DNA of 38,730 nucleotides from contig JAFEFZ010000022.1 in assembly GCA_018240325.1 (NCBI GenBank), forward strand, positions 1 to 38,730. Reading direction: 5' to 3'. Of this stretch, positions 21,551-28,755 are shown one piece after another. Every line of letters starts with the position of its first letter. Position 1 is the first letter of the stretch. Origin of the DNA: Pseudomonadota bacterium (GTDB lineage: Bacteria > Pseudomonadota > Gammaproteobacteria > Burkholderiales > Burkholderiaceae_C). The notes under the pieces are model-generated. The model was not told the DNA's origin. It did not search any database and saw only the letters and a program-made list of their open reading frames with translations. The translations under genes were made by a program, and so were the position numbers.

Positions 21551-21892
21551 CCGACCGATCGGCGGGGCCGGCTACGGCCGAGCCTCGCCGATCGGCAGTT
21601 GGGGCACGGCCGGGCGCCGACGACGACCGACAACCAGGCCTTGTCGGTCGGCTCATGGACCGGCACCATTCCGTCGTCGCAGATCGCGCACGGTTCGGTG
21701 ACGCCGGGCACCGGAACGCTCTTCGTCGGGAACCACCTCCCCCACGTTGCCGTCGAAAACCGTGACCTCCAGACCGTTCGCCCACCGTCCTGAGTAGAGG
21801 CCATCACCGCGATCCTCAACGATCCGCACCGGCCGCCCCGCTATCCCGGGCGGCCACCCTCCCCATCGGTACCAGGACCCGACCTCGAGCAC
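21547..21892 (-). pseudogene. Zinc-ribbon protein gene with an apparent frameshift
   Basis: From GTG 21892 the frame encodes LEVGSWYRWGGWPPGIAG, RPVRIVEDRGDGLYSGRWAN and GLEVTVFDGNVGEVVPDEE, a compact beta-rich domain, then becomes Arg-rich. A second frame over the adjoining bases reads SVPVPGVTEPCAICDDGMVP and ends with GARPCPNCR, a four-cysteine zinc ribbon. Joining them near 21720-21725 needs a shift of one base. Either one protein is split by a mutation or sequencing error, or only one frame is used. The gene converges with and overlaps the end of the DUF3560 gene, and its start lies on an SOS-box-like palindrome. Confidence 0.5.
21555..21595. terminator. Long hairpin at the convergent gene ends
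   Basis: CCGATCGGCG (21555-21564) pairs with CGCCGATCGG (21586-21595), extended inward by further pairs. It follows the DUF3560 stop at once, so it is a plausible terminator for the plus strand, although it lies inside the convergent frame. Confidence 0.6.
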
Positions 21893-21905
21893 GAACAGAT
21901 GTTCG
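21892..21905. promoter_or_regulatory. SOS-box-like palindrome (LexA operator type)
   Basis: CGAACAGATGTTCG is a perfect 14-bp palindrome apart from its GA centre and matches the gram-positive/actinobacterial LexA consensus CGAACRNRYGTTCG at every position. It overlaps the start of the minus-strand zinc-ribbon gene and lies about 200 bases upstream of parA. Confidence 0.65.
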
Positions 21906-21979
21906 CATATCGAGAAGATCGGGGCTGCCGCCGGGACAACCCTGCAGTCAGCCTGCCATGCATATACCTAGGAGGACCA

Positions 21980-22055
21980 CCGACAATACGACCGGTAGGC
22001 TTGCTAGTAATACGTCAAGTAAGCCTAGCGGTAATACTGCGCGTGTTATTGTCGG
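21980..22055. promoter_or_regulatory. Repeat-rich AT-richer leader of parA (candidate centromere/operator)
   Basis: Two interleaved inverted repeats are present: CCGACAATA (21980-21988) with TATTGTCGG (22047-22055), and TAGGCTTGC (21996-22004) with GTAAGCCTA (22019-22027, one mismatch). GTAATAC is repeated at 22007-22013 and 22031-22037. In type Ib partition systems the ribbon-helix-helix partner binds such short repeats upstream of parA, both as centromere and as autoregulatory operator. Confidence 0.6.
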
Positions 22056-22098
22056 CGGGCTGGCAAGGAATCCGACCGAGGAAGGCGAAATCGGACGC

Positions 22099-22914
22099 AT
22101 GAGCACGATCTACGCAGTGGCGAACCAGAAGGGAGGGGTGGGGAAGACCACCACGGCCATCAACATCGCGGCCACGGCCGCGGCGGACGGCGCCAAGGTC
22201 CTTCTGGTCGATGTCGATCCGCAGTTCGCCGCGACGCGGCAGGTCGGCGTCTCCTACGGCGACCTGCCCTTGACGATCGTCGACGTCCTCGCTCGCGACG
22301 TCCCCGCCGCCAACGTGATCATTCACGACGTCCACGGATTCGACGTCCTCCCGGCCCGCCGGGATCTCAAAGACGTCGCCCTCGCCCTCGTCCAGGCCTT
22401 GGGGAGAGAGAGCGTCCTGCGCCTCGCGTTGGACCCGCTCGCCGACGAATACGACGCGATCGTCATCGACACGCCGCCCGATCTCGGCCTGCTCACGGTG
22501 AACGCGCTCGTCGCCGCCGACGTCGTCGTGGCCCCCGTCAGCGCTGAGGACGAGGGCGCCGCGCAGGGCGTGCTTGAGCTCCGCGCCACGCTTCACCAGG
22601 TCGTCGACCGCCTCCGGGCCGGCAAGCCGATCCGCCTCGTCACCCTGATGACGCGCTGGAGCGACGACCGCGCCCAGGCCGGCGACATGAGCGACGCCCT
22701 CGCGGGCGCCGACATATCCGTTGCCGCCCGGGTCAAGTTGCGCGTCGACGTTCAGAAGGCCGCCGGCCGCCGCACGCCGTTCGTCCTCCAGCACGACCGC
22801 GCCGCCCGCGACGCGGCCGACCAGCTGCAGGACTTCGCCCGCGAACTCGTCGCCGGCGATGCCACGGCTCAGGTGATCGGCGACGCCACCGAGAACACGG
22901 AGGCCGCAGCGTGA
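22099..22914 (+). CDS. parA: ParA partition ATPase
   Basis: A 271-residue ParA with deviant Walker A KGGVGKTTTA (residues 11-20) including the signature lysine, VLLVDVDPQFAATRQVG, YDAIVIDTPPDLGLLTVNAL (Walker B region) and DVVVAPVSAEDEGAAQGV. It moves plasmid copies along the nucleoid during segregation. There is no N-terminal HTH, so it is of the short type Ib class whose partner is a small ribbon-helix-helix protein; that partner follows with a GTGA overlap. ATG 22099 is used because upstream sequence in the same frame lies in the repeat-rich leader and does not look coded. The ribosome site (GAGGAAGG) is somewhat distant. Confidence 0.93.
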   Translation: MSTIYAVANQKGGVGKTTTAINIAATAAADGAKVLLVDVDPQFAATRQVGVSYGDLPLTIVDVLARDVPAANVIIHDVHGFDVLPARRDLKDVALALVQALGRESVLRLALDPLADEYDAIVIDTPPDLGLLTVNALVAADVVVAPVSAEDEGAAQGVLELRATLHQVVDRLRAGKPIRLVTLMTRWSDDRAQAGDMSDALAGADISVAARVKLRVDVQKAAGRRTPFVLQHDRAARDAADQLQDFARELVAGDATAQVIGDATENTEAAA

Positions 22915-23330
22915 CGCCGCTCAAGCTGGACGATCCGCTGGCCGCTGCTACGCCGCCGCCGGCGCCAGAGGAGCGCCCGGCCGAGAAGCCTGCGGCAACC
23001 CCGCGGCCGCCGCGCACCCGGACCAGGAGCGGGGGAGGGGCCCGCAAGACCGCCGCCGCTTCCCCGCAGGTTGACGCGCCCACCGATGGCGAGCACCAGG
23101 CTTGGCGCTCGTGGGGGAGAGGTACGCGAGCGCAGACCTACAAGCTCCCCGATCAGTTGATCGAGGAGCTTGACGCCCGGACCACCACCCTCAATCTGCC
23201 GATCGGCATGACGGTCGCGGCCGCCATCGTCGCGGCGCTCGACCTGAAGGACGACGAGCTGATCACGCTCGTCGAGCGCGCCGAAGAAGCGCGCGAACGC
23301 GGCCGCCGGGCCGCTCGTCGTCTGCACTGA
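22911..23330 (+). CDS. Ribbon-helix-helix partition partner (ParG/ParB-like)
   Basis: A 139-residue protein. The N-terminal 70 residues are a disordered Pro/Ala/Arg-rich arm. The C-terminal part QTYKLPDQLIEELDARTTTL, NLPIGMTVAAAIVAALDLKD has one strand and two helices as in ribbon-helix-helix (Arc/MetJ) DNA-binding proteins. It then ends in a charged helix (LVERAEEARERGRRAARR). Translation starts at GTG 22911, overlapping the parA stop. It should bind repeats upstream of parA and stimulate ParA ATPase through its mobile arm, as ParG does. Confidence 0.8.
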   Translation: MTPLKLDDPLAAATPPPAPEERPAEKPAATPRPPRTRTRSGGGARKTAAASPQVDAPTDGEHQAWRSWGRGTRAQTYKLPDQLIEELDARTTTLNLPIGMTVAAAIVAALDLKDDELITLVERAEEARERGRRAARRLH

Positions 23331-23488
23331 GCCGCAGCACACCTGGTCTGCACAGCTCCGGCGTCGGGATCCCGAGGCCGCCGCAGGCTGGCTCATGCCC
23401 GGGCGAGCCGCCACGCCAGACCCGGGCTCCGCCTGGACTTGCGTCCACCCCTTACGGGGCCGGCCTGGCGCGTGCGTTCGCCCGGCTC

Positions 23489-23914
23489 ATGAGCGGGTCG
23501 CCTGGCGTCCTCGAAATCCCGACGCCGGAGGCCCCGTTGAAGCCCAGCCCTGCACAACTCCAGTACCTCAAGATCCTCGCCGACCGTACCGGCACCACGT
23601 TCACCCCGCCGAAGACGCGCAGCGAGGCGTCGCGCGAGATCGACCGCCTCAAGGCCCTCCCAACCGAGCGGCGCGACGAGGTTGCCCGCGAGCGCCGCCA
23701 GGTCGCCGCCGACCTTCAGGCCGGTAGGGGCGATTCCGTCCGATACCGGCGCCGCGAGACGGCCGGCTACGGCTCGGAGGCACGCTGGGCCCACAACGGC
23801 GTGGAACTGCGCGAGTGCCGCGAGTGCGGCGATGGACAGCCCGTCACCCACACGCGCTGCTCGTCCTGCGGCGCGTGGCTGCGCAGCCTGGCCGAGGCGG
23901 AGGCCCACCGATGA
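23489..23914 (+). CDS. DUF3072-like protein with zinc ribbon
   Basis: A 141-residue protein. Residues 18-60 (LKPSPAQLQYLKILADRTGT, TFTPPKTRSEASREIDRLKA) match DUF3072, a short helical module of actinobacteria and their plasmids. The C-terminal part has a four-cysteine ribbon, CRECGDGQPVTHTRCSSC, likely binding zinc. A nucleic-acid-binding role is plausible but unproven. ATG 23489 lacks a clear ribosome site; a later start is possible. The stop overlaps the next gene as ATGA, starting a chain of four coupled small genes. Confidence 0.75.
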   Translation: MSGSPGVLEIPTPEAPLKPSPAQLQYLKILADRTGTTFTPPKTRSEASREIDRLKALPTERRDEVARERRQVAADLQAGRGDSVRYRRRETAGYGSEARWAHNGVELRECRECGDGQPVTHTRCSSCGAWLRSLAEAEAHR

Positions 23915-24087
23915 GCCCGGCCCCCGACCGGCACGACCCCGCCGGGGTCCTGGCGACGATCGCGCTCGGCCTTCCCACCGAGGACGACTGGCACAGCGCG
24001 GCCGACTTCATGGAGCACGTCGCCGGCGTCCTCGAGGACGCCGGTTGGGGCCACTTGCGCCCCGACCACTACCCGGAGGAAGACTGA
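23911..24087 (+). CDS. Small acidic hypothetical protein, 58 aa
   Basis: It starts within the previous stop (ATGA) and ends within the next start (TGATG), so it is clearly translated as part of the chain. The sequence is acidic with one amphipathic region, DWHSAADFMEHVAGVLEDAG. It has no cysteines, signal or membrane segment. I do not recognise it. Confidence 0.65.
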   Translation: MSPAPDRHDPAGVLATIALGLPTEDDWHSAADFMEHVAGVLEDAGWGHLRPDHYPEED

Positions 24088-24530
24088 TGAGCGCCCAGGT
24101 CTACAGCCTCACCCGCGGGTCGATCGTCGTCCGGCTAGACCCGGCCTCCTTCCCCGACCACGCCGAGTACGAGGTCGCCGGCTGGCGCACCGAGCTCTGC
24201 GGGCATCCCGTCGTCGTCCACCGCAGCATTCGCGGCGGCACGACTCCCAGACTCAGCATCGCGGCCTGGACGATCAGCGAGCCGCGGACGGGGATGAGGG
24301 TGCGCGGAGGCTCCGTCGGCCAGGACCGCCGGAGCCTGCTTCAGGCGGCCGCCGCGTTCCTTGAGGAGCGCGGTGGTCACGACTTCCTCGAGCGGGTGAT
24401 CGTCCGCACGCTCGCGAAGAGCGCCGGTGGGCCGCCCGACCCCCCGGCGCCGCCCGTCCCGGCCGGCGGCGTCGGCGGGTGGAACAACGCCGCGCGCCTC
24501 ATCGGCGCGGGGCCGAGGACGCGGCGATGA
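24087..24530 (+). CDS. Hypothetical protein, 147 aa
   Basis: A beta-rich start (QVYSLTRGSIVVRLDPASFP, YEVAGWRTELCGHPVVVHRS) is followed by helices (RRSLLQAAAAFLEERGGHDF, LERVIVRTLAKSA) and a Pro/Gly tail. The ribosome site GGAGGAAG lies just upstream of ATG 24087. It overlaps both neighbours and belongs to the four-gene small-protein chain. No family is recognised; the strand-then-helix layout would fit a small binding protein. Confidence 0.68.
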   Translation: MSAQVYSLTRGSIVVRLDPASFPDHAEYEVAGWRTELCGHPVVVHRSIRGGTTPRLSIAAWTISEPRTGMRVRGGSVGQDRRSLLQAAAAFLEERGGHDFLERVIVRTLAKSAGGPPDPPAPPVPAGGVGGWNNAARLIGAGPRTRR

Positions 24531-24847
24531 GGCGCGCGAGGTTCAACCCGCTGCAGCTGACCCTCGGCGATCGCGTCATCTCGGTCGACGAGGCCAACCA
24601 GCGCCTCACGGACGCGTTGATCGTGCGCGTCGACGCCCACGATCGCCGCTGCCGCGACGAACCGGCGATGTCCGTTCACGAATATCTGGTCGCGCTCGAG
24701 TGGGTGCGCTGGGTGGAGGACACGCTCGAGCCGATCCGGCGCGCGGCCGGATTCAACTTCTCGCGCGCGGCGGAACGGTCCTCCGCGCACACGGAGGACT
24801 TCTACATCGGCGAGGCGGGCAGGCGGTCGTGGCAGGAGGCGATCTAG
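24527..24847 (+). CDS. Hypothetical helical protein, 106 aa
   Basis: The last gene of the chain, starting at ATG 24527 within the previous stop. It is predicted helical with ISVDEANQRLTDALIVRVDA, HEYLVALEWVRWVEDTLEPI and RRAAGFNFSRAAERSS. The many charged residues and absence of hydrophobic runs indicate a soluble protein. I do not recognise the family. It is followed 100 bases later by a strong hairpin. Confidence 0.68.
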   Translation: MRRARFNPLQLTLGDRVISVDEANQRLTDALIVRVDAHDRRCRDEPAMSVHEYLVALEWVRWVEDTLEPIRRAAGFNFSRAAERSSAHTEDFYIGEAGRRSWQEAI

Positions 24848-24946
24848 GCGACCGCCCACCCGCCAGGCTCGCGAGCAGCCGGCCTCGCCGATCCCCGCCG
24901 CCTCCAGCGTGCAACTTCGCGGCCGTGCTCCCGGGACGAGAGGAAA

Positions 24947-24986
24947 GGGGGCGCGGCGGTCGAAAAAGCACGACCACCGCGCCCCC
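24947..24986. terminator. Very strong hairpin ending the small-gene chain
   Basis: Arms 24947-24962 and 24971-24986 form 15 pairs with one mismatch around an AAAAAGCA loop. It lies between the small-gene operon and the next regulator. There is no T-tract, but the stem is strong enough to terminate in either direction. Confidence 0.7.
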
Positions 24987-25234
24987 TGAATGTCGCGATC
25001 AGAAGTCGACACCCGGCACGTTGCGGACATTAGGTGTGCGACGCCGTGACTGTACCGAACTGGGTACGACGCCGGACGCTCAGGGGGCGCGGCGATCGAC
25101 CCGGCGGCGAGCACGGTGCCGCCTGATTCTTTGCTGACAATCCGCCGTGGACCGCCTGCCCGCGCCGTGCTAAGTGCGCTAACGTCGCCTCAACGGTCAA
25201 CGGTTTCCTTAGCGGTGATCGAGGGGGGTTGCGA

Positions 25235-25507
25235 ATGCGGCGGCGACGAGGTGACGGCGGCGAGCGAGAGGACCCTCTTGAGCACCCGCTGCGGCGGACG
25301 ATCATGCTGAGACTGCGCGAGGCGCCTGGCGTCAGCGCCCCGATGATCGCGGAGGAGACCGGCGAGATGTTGGCCACCGCCCGCTATCACCTTCTCGTGC
25401 TGGAGGACGAGGGCCTGGTCGAGGTGGCCGAGGTCCTGGATGACCCTGAGACCGGCGGGATCCTCCAGATCTTCCGCGCCACACCGAGCGCCCCGACGTT
25501 TCACTAG
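25235..25507 (+). CDS. Mini winged-helix regulator (ArsR-like)
   Basis: A protein of about 90 residues: HPLRRTIMLRLREAPGVSAP, MIAEETGEMLATARYHLLVL, EDEGLVEVAE and GGILQIFRAT. This is the helix, helix-turn-helix and wing layout of ArsR-type regulators, and the ARYHLLVLEDEGLVE recognition segment is nearly canonical. ATG 25235 sits six bases after GAGGGGGG; TTG 25229 is a possible start. The upstream 60 bases hold GCTAA repeats with an inverted TTAGC copy (25168-25214) that could be its operator. It has no cysteine metal site, so any ligand is unknown. Confidence 0.78.
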   Translation: MRRRRGDGGEREDPLEHPLRRTIMLRLREAPGVSAPMIAEETGEMLATARYHLLVLEDEGLVEVAEVLDDPETGGILQIFRATPSAPTFH

Positions 25508-25584
25508 TCCCTTCTCCTTGTCGGTCGCGGCGCTAACCTGCCACGAGGGCCCCCTCAGGACACGAACGGAAGAGGCCGAGGAAC

Positions 25585-25788
25585 ATGAACAACGCAGACA
25601 CGAGCAACCGTAGCGCCGGCGGGCCCGGCGGTGACCCAGTCGCGGAAGCGATGCTAAATCGAGCCGTCCGCGACTACCCGGAATCGCCCGCCGTCGACGA
25701 CCTCCTCGCGGAGGCTGGCGTCGGCGGGGCCGAAGCCGAAGGACTTGCGACGGCCGCGATCGCCTACGCCGCCTTGCTGCACGCCTAG
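25585..25788 (+). CDS. Small hypothetical protein, 67 aa
   Basis: ATG 25585 has a GAGG site five bases upstream. The protein is acidic and Ala-rich, with helices VAEAMLNRAVRDYPESPAVD and AEGLATAAIAYAALLHA, the latter weakly hydrophobic. It stands alone between two hairpins or regulators. I see no family signature; similar short proteins next to winged-helix genes are common in high-GC actinobacteria. Confidence 0.55.
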   Translation: MNNADTSNRSAGGPGGDPVAEAMLNRAVRDYPESPAVDDLLAEAGVGGAEAEGLATAAIAYAALLHA

Positions 25789-25846
25789 GCGCTCTTCTCC
25801 CGACGCCGTAGCCCGGCGCCCAGTCCGCCGCCCGCCCGGCGCGCGT

Positions 25847-25874
25847 GCCGTCCGGCTCATCCCGACCGGACGGC
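25847..25874 (+). terminator. 9-bp perfect hairpin
   Basis: GCCGTCCGG (25847-25855) pairs with CCGGACGGC (25866-25874), loop of ten bases, 58 bases after the small hypothetical gene. It separates that gene from the next regulator. Confidence 0.6.
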
Positions 25875-25913
25875 CTGGCTGTTCCGTCCGCCTGCCGGCC
25901 TTTACTAACCCGC

Positions 25914-26177
25914 ATGGACGACCGTGTCTCGTTTCCACACGACCCCCCTTCGTCAGCGAGTGGGGGAGGGGGGCGACCCCGCAGCGGGCGACCGCGCATC
26001 AAGGGCACCCGCATCACCTCGGTCGAGTTGAACGAGGACGAACGCGAGCTGTTGGAGGCCCTCGCCGAGCGCGACGGCTCCTCGCTCGGCGACGTCTGGC
26101 GTAGCGCCCTGCGCTGCTACGCCGCACAAGAGCCCGGCCAGGGCTCCACCGGAAGGGAGCTGAGTAGAGCTGCGTGA
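25914..26177 (+). CDS. Ribbon-helix-helix (CopG-like) protein, 87 aa
   Basis: After a disordered basic N-terminus, residues 36-75 (RIKGTRITSVELNEDERELL, EALAERDGSSLGDVWRSALR) have the strand, helix, turn, helix order of CopG/Arc proteins. Such proteins control plasmid copy number or replication genes. It lies upstream of the probable rep gene, so a role as rep repressor is a reasonable guess. ATG 25914 has no strong ribosome site. A perfect inverted repeat follows at 26227-26251. Confidence 0.68.
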   Translation: MDDRVSFPHDPPSSASGGGGRPRSGRPRIKGTRITSVELNEDERELLEALAERDGSSLGDVWRSALRCYAAQEPGQGSTGRELSRAA

Positions 26178-26226
26178 CGCCTGAACAAAGGGGCGGTCCA
26201 CCATGAGACCGGCCCTAAACGAAGGA

Positions 26227-26251
26227 AGACCGTTGCGGCCAACAACGGTCT
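26227..26251. promoter_or_regulatory. 9-bp perfect inverted repeat before the rep region
   Basis: AGACCGTTG (26227-26235) faces CAACGGTCT (26243-26251) around CGGCCAA. It may be an operator for the preceding ribbon-helix-helix protein, an antisense or attenuation hairpin for rep control, or a terminator. Confidence 0.5.
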
Positions 26252-26384
26252 CCGGGTCATCCACTTCTAAGACAAGCTCTGCGTCACAGCTTAGCGCGCG
26301 TGCGGACGGATTCGCCGGGCGCGGCGGCGTCGAGCGTCGGTGCCCCGGTTTCGGCCCTCCTGGCGCACGCCCGGGAGCGCTCGC

Positions 26385-26612
26385 ATGAGGTTCGTCGTCC
26401 CCGCCCGGATCGCGGTCGAGGCCACCGACGCCGGGGACGCGATCGCCAAGGCGCGGCTGCTCGTCGACGCCACCTCCCGCCTCCGCGAGCGCGGCTACGA
26501 CCTGGCCATCACCGGCCCGGCGGCGCGCGGCGCGGTCGCGCGCTGCGCCTCCTGCGGCGGACGACGTCATGACGGCGAGCCCTGCCCCTCCGAAACCGGA
26601 GTGGCGTCCTAG
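26385..26612 (+). CDS. Small zinc-finger-like protein, 75 aa
   Basis: A basic helical start (FVVPARIAVEATDAGDAIAK, RLLVDATSRLRERGYDLAIT) is followed by CASCGGRRHDGEPC, a short Cys/His cluster that could bind zinc. ATG 26385 has GGGAG upstream at acceptable spacing. The gene ends directly before the probable replication initiator (TAG then ATG), so the two are co-transcribed. It may be a small rep-associated factor. No family is recognised. Confidence 0.65.
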   Translation: MRFVVPARIAVEATDAGDAIAKARLLVDATSRLRERGYDLAITGPAARGAVARCASCGGRRHDGEPCPSETGVAS

Positions 26613-28154
26613 ATGGCGGCCGGATCCGCAGAGCCGTCCCGCCGACGGCGCGGCGTCGTCCCCGTCGACCTTCGGCGCCGGATCGAGAGCCTGACTAAGG
26701 ACTTCACGGTACGCACGATCGCCCGCCTGGTCGCAGCGCAGCTCGACGGCGTCGCGCCCTCGGCGCTCACCGCCGCCGAGCGCGAGGACCTGCAGGAGGT
26801 ATGGGGGCCGGACCTCGACCTGGCCGGCGCGCTCGACGTCCTCGAGCGCGCCGGCTACGGCGCGCGAGGGGTCCGGCGCCCCCGCGCGGAGCGGACCCAC
26901 GGCATGAGGCGCGAGGAGCGCCTGAAGGGTGTCGTCGGAAAGCTGCCGCGCGCCCTCGCGCTGCGCCTGCCGATCTCGGCCGACACCCACCGCGAGGGCC
27001 CGAACGACGGCACCGATCGTTGGGGGCCAGTCAGGTGCTCGCGCACGCTGCGCGCTTCGCACCTCGGCCTCGTCGCGGCGCTCGGCGGCCTCTGGCACCG
27101 CCGGGCGGAGGGGGGAGAGGGGCACGTCGACCTCACCGCCGGCGAGCTCGTCCATCTCCTGACCGGCCGCGGCCGGGTCGGCGGCCGGGACGTCGCCTGG
27201 GTGCATGAGCTCCTGGCCGACCTCGAGGACCTGGACCTTCGCGCCGACGTCGCCGACCGCTCGGAGCAGCGGGGCGCGCCGCCGGGCGGGCCGCCGAGCG
27301 AGGCCCATTGCATCCCCTCGACGCCGATCGCCGCCGTCGAGCGGCGCATCGGCGATCGGTGGGTCGCCACGTCCGAGTACGCGGAGGCCCTGGCGCAGGC
27401 CGCCGGTGAGAAGGACGACACCGACCTGGTCGAGCTGCACGACGCCGAGCGCGCCAGCTGCCACGGTCTCGCGACCATCCGCGTCCACCTCGCGGAGTGG
27501 ATGCGGGCCGAGCTGACCCATGAGACGCGGCGCGCCGTCTTCGTCAACTTCGACGTCTGGGCGCACCTGCGGCCGCAGAGCCAACGGATCTACGCCTTCC
27601 TCCAGGGCCACGGGCGCGACGAATTCGACGAGCGGATCTACTTCTACCTCGGCGCGCCCACCCTCTACACCCTCGGCCTCTCCGGGCGGCGCGATCGCGC
27701 CGCGGCGATCGTCCGACACGACCTCACCGCAATCTGGCACGCCGATCGGCGCTACCACGACGGCAAGGGCTTCCGCGCCCACGCCCACGCCGGCACGGGG
27801 ATCCCCGCGTTCGCCTTCGACGCCGCGCGGATCGCGTCGACGCCGACGCCGACGGCGCTCGCGTCCAAGAGCCCGCCGAAGCGCCCCGCGGGCCTGCGGG
27901 GGGCGATCGGCGGCCTGCGCCGACACTCCCTGCTCAGCACTCGCGTCCGCGGCGACGAGCTCGACCCCGACCACCTGCGCCGCGCCGGCGCCGCCGCGGC
28001 GCGCCGCCAGGCCGAGCAGGTGCGCCAGAGCATCGAGCGCTCCCTCGCCTCCGCCTCCGCGGCCACGGCCACACGCCGCAGCCAGCGCGACGCCAGCGCG
28101 CCTCGGCGCGAGGGCGACGACGACGACGACGCAGACGCAGAGGCAGCCGCCTAG
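26613..28154 (+). CDS. Probable plasmid replication initiator (RepA-like)
   Basis: A 513-residue protein. N-terminal residues 20-90 are helical (IESLTKDFTVRTIARLVAAQ). The centre has a winged-helix-like stretch, SHLGLVAALGGLWHRRA with HVDLTAGELVHLLTGRG, and a second one, FVNFDVWAHLRPQSQRIYAF, LQGHGRDEFDERIYFYLGAP, RAAAIVRHDLTAIWHADRRY. Two successive winged helices with a LRPQSQRIYAFLQ segment recall RepA/Rep_3-type initiators. The C-terminal 130 residues are basic, then acidic and disordered. The position, before a terminator and a gene-free repeat-bearing stretch and in a plasmid with no other Rep candidate, supports the call. It is not a firm family match. Confidence 0.65.
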   Translation: MAAGSAEPSRRRRGVVPVDLRRRIESLTKDFTVRTIARLVAAQLDGVAPSALTAAEREDLQEVWGPDLDLAGALDVLERAGYGARGVRRPRAERTHGMRREERLKGVVGKLPRALALRLPISADTHREGPNDGTDRWGPVRCSRTLRASHLGLVAALGGLWHRRAEGGEGHVDLTAGELVHLLTGRGRVGGRDVAWVHELLADLEDLDLRADVADRSEQRGAPPGGPPSEAHCIPSTPIAAVERRIGDRWVATSEYAEALAQAAGEKDDTDLVELHDAERASCHGLATIRVHLAEWMRAELTHETRRAVFVNFDVWAHLRPQSQRIYAFLQGHGRDEFDERIYFYLGAPTLYTLGLSGRRDRAAAIVRHDLTAIWHADRRYHDGKGFRAHAHAGTGIPAFAFDAARIASTPTPTALASKSPPKRPAGLRGAIGGLRRHSLLSTRVRGDELDPDHLRRAGAAAARRQAEQVRQSIERSLASASAATATRRSQRDASAPRREGDDDDDADAEAAA

Positions 28155-28188
28155 AGCGGCGCCGCCCCACACTTCCACAGCCCCGTAG

Positions 28189-28211
28189 AGCCGCCGGCAA
28201 ACCCGGCGGCT
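28189..28211 (+). terminator. Terminator hairpin after the rep-like gene
   Basis: AGCCGCCGG (28189-28197) pairs with CCGGCGGCT (28203-28211) around CAAAC, 35 bases after the stop codon, followed by a short T/C run. Confidence 0.75.
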
Positions 28212-28755
28212 TCCTCATGTCCGCCTTCGGCGTCTCATCGCCTCAGACGCGGCGACAGACGCCCCCGCGCCCGACGGCGCTCGCCGCCGCGGCCCGCCTG
28301 CGCCACCTCGAGGCCGTTCCGTCGACGCCGTCGTGACCGCGGCGCGGGTCTTGGGCGCCAGCCCTACTTCTGGGCCGGGGCCTGGCCGCCGAACGGCGAT
28401 CGACCTCCGGGGTGTGGCGGATCGAAGGGCGCGGGGGAGGGTGGACGTCGAGGTGTCCCCGGCGCGGGGTTTCGCCGCCCGGCGGGCGGCTCCCTTCCCG
28501 ACCGGAAAACCGCATCAGAACGTGCGCGGCCGTGCCGCGTCGGTCCCTGCAAAGCTGGGACATCCCCTAAAGAAAAGAACAGCGAAAGCTACGAACCGCG
28601 CGCCGCGACTCGCAGCCCCACCGACAGCCACCAGGCCGTCGCACCCCACCAGGCCGTCCCCGAACAACTGGCACCGAGGAAAAGCGTCCCGGCCGGGACA
28701 CCGATTCGAGGGGTGAGCCCACGATCTCGCCGATGTGGCCGTCGCGATCTCATCG
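28212..28755. other. Gene-free region, candidate replication origin
   Basis: About 540 bases with no convincing frame. It contains a locally A-rich island (about 28545-28600, with AAAGAAAAGAACAGCGAAAG) and a perfect 13-bp direct repeat CCACCAGGCCGTC at 28628-28640 and 28646-28658 (18-bp period). Its place behind the rep-like gene fits an origin with iteron-like sites, but only two repeats are visible. Confidence 0.4.
28628..28658. repeat. 13-bp direct repeats, 18-bp period
   Basis: CCACCAGGCCGTC occurs at 28628-28640 and again at 28646-28658, within the candidate origin. Initiator-binding iterons are one explanation. Confidence 0.6.

Noticed and set aside
21958-22098. Upstream extension of the parA frame
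   Set aside because: It runs through the repeat-rich leader; the protein from 22099 begins exactly as ParA proteins do.
25953-28178. Minus-strand open frame of 741 codons opposite the rep-like gene
   Set aside because: Low-complexity Arg/Ala/Gly sequence without domains; the plus strand encodes coherent folds.
28333-28716. Open frame of 127 codons in the candidate origin
   Set aside because: Arg/Pro/Gly-rich, no ribosome site and no recognisable fold; direct repeats lie inside it.
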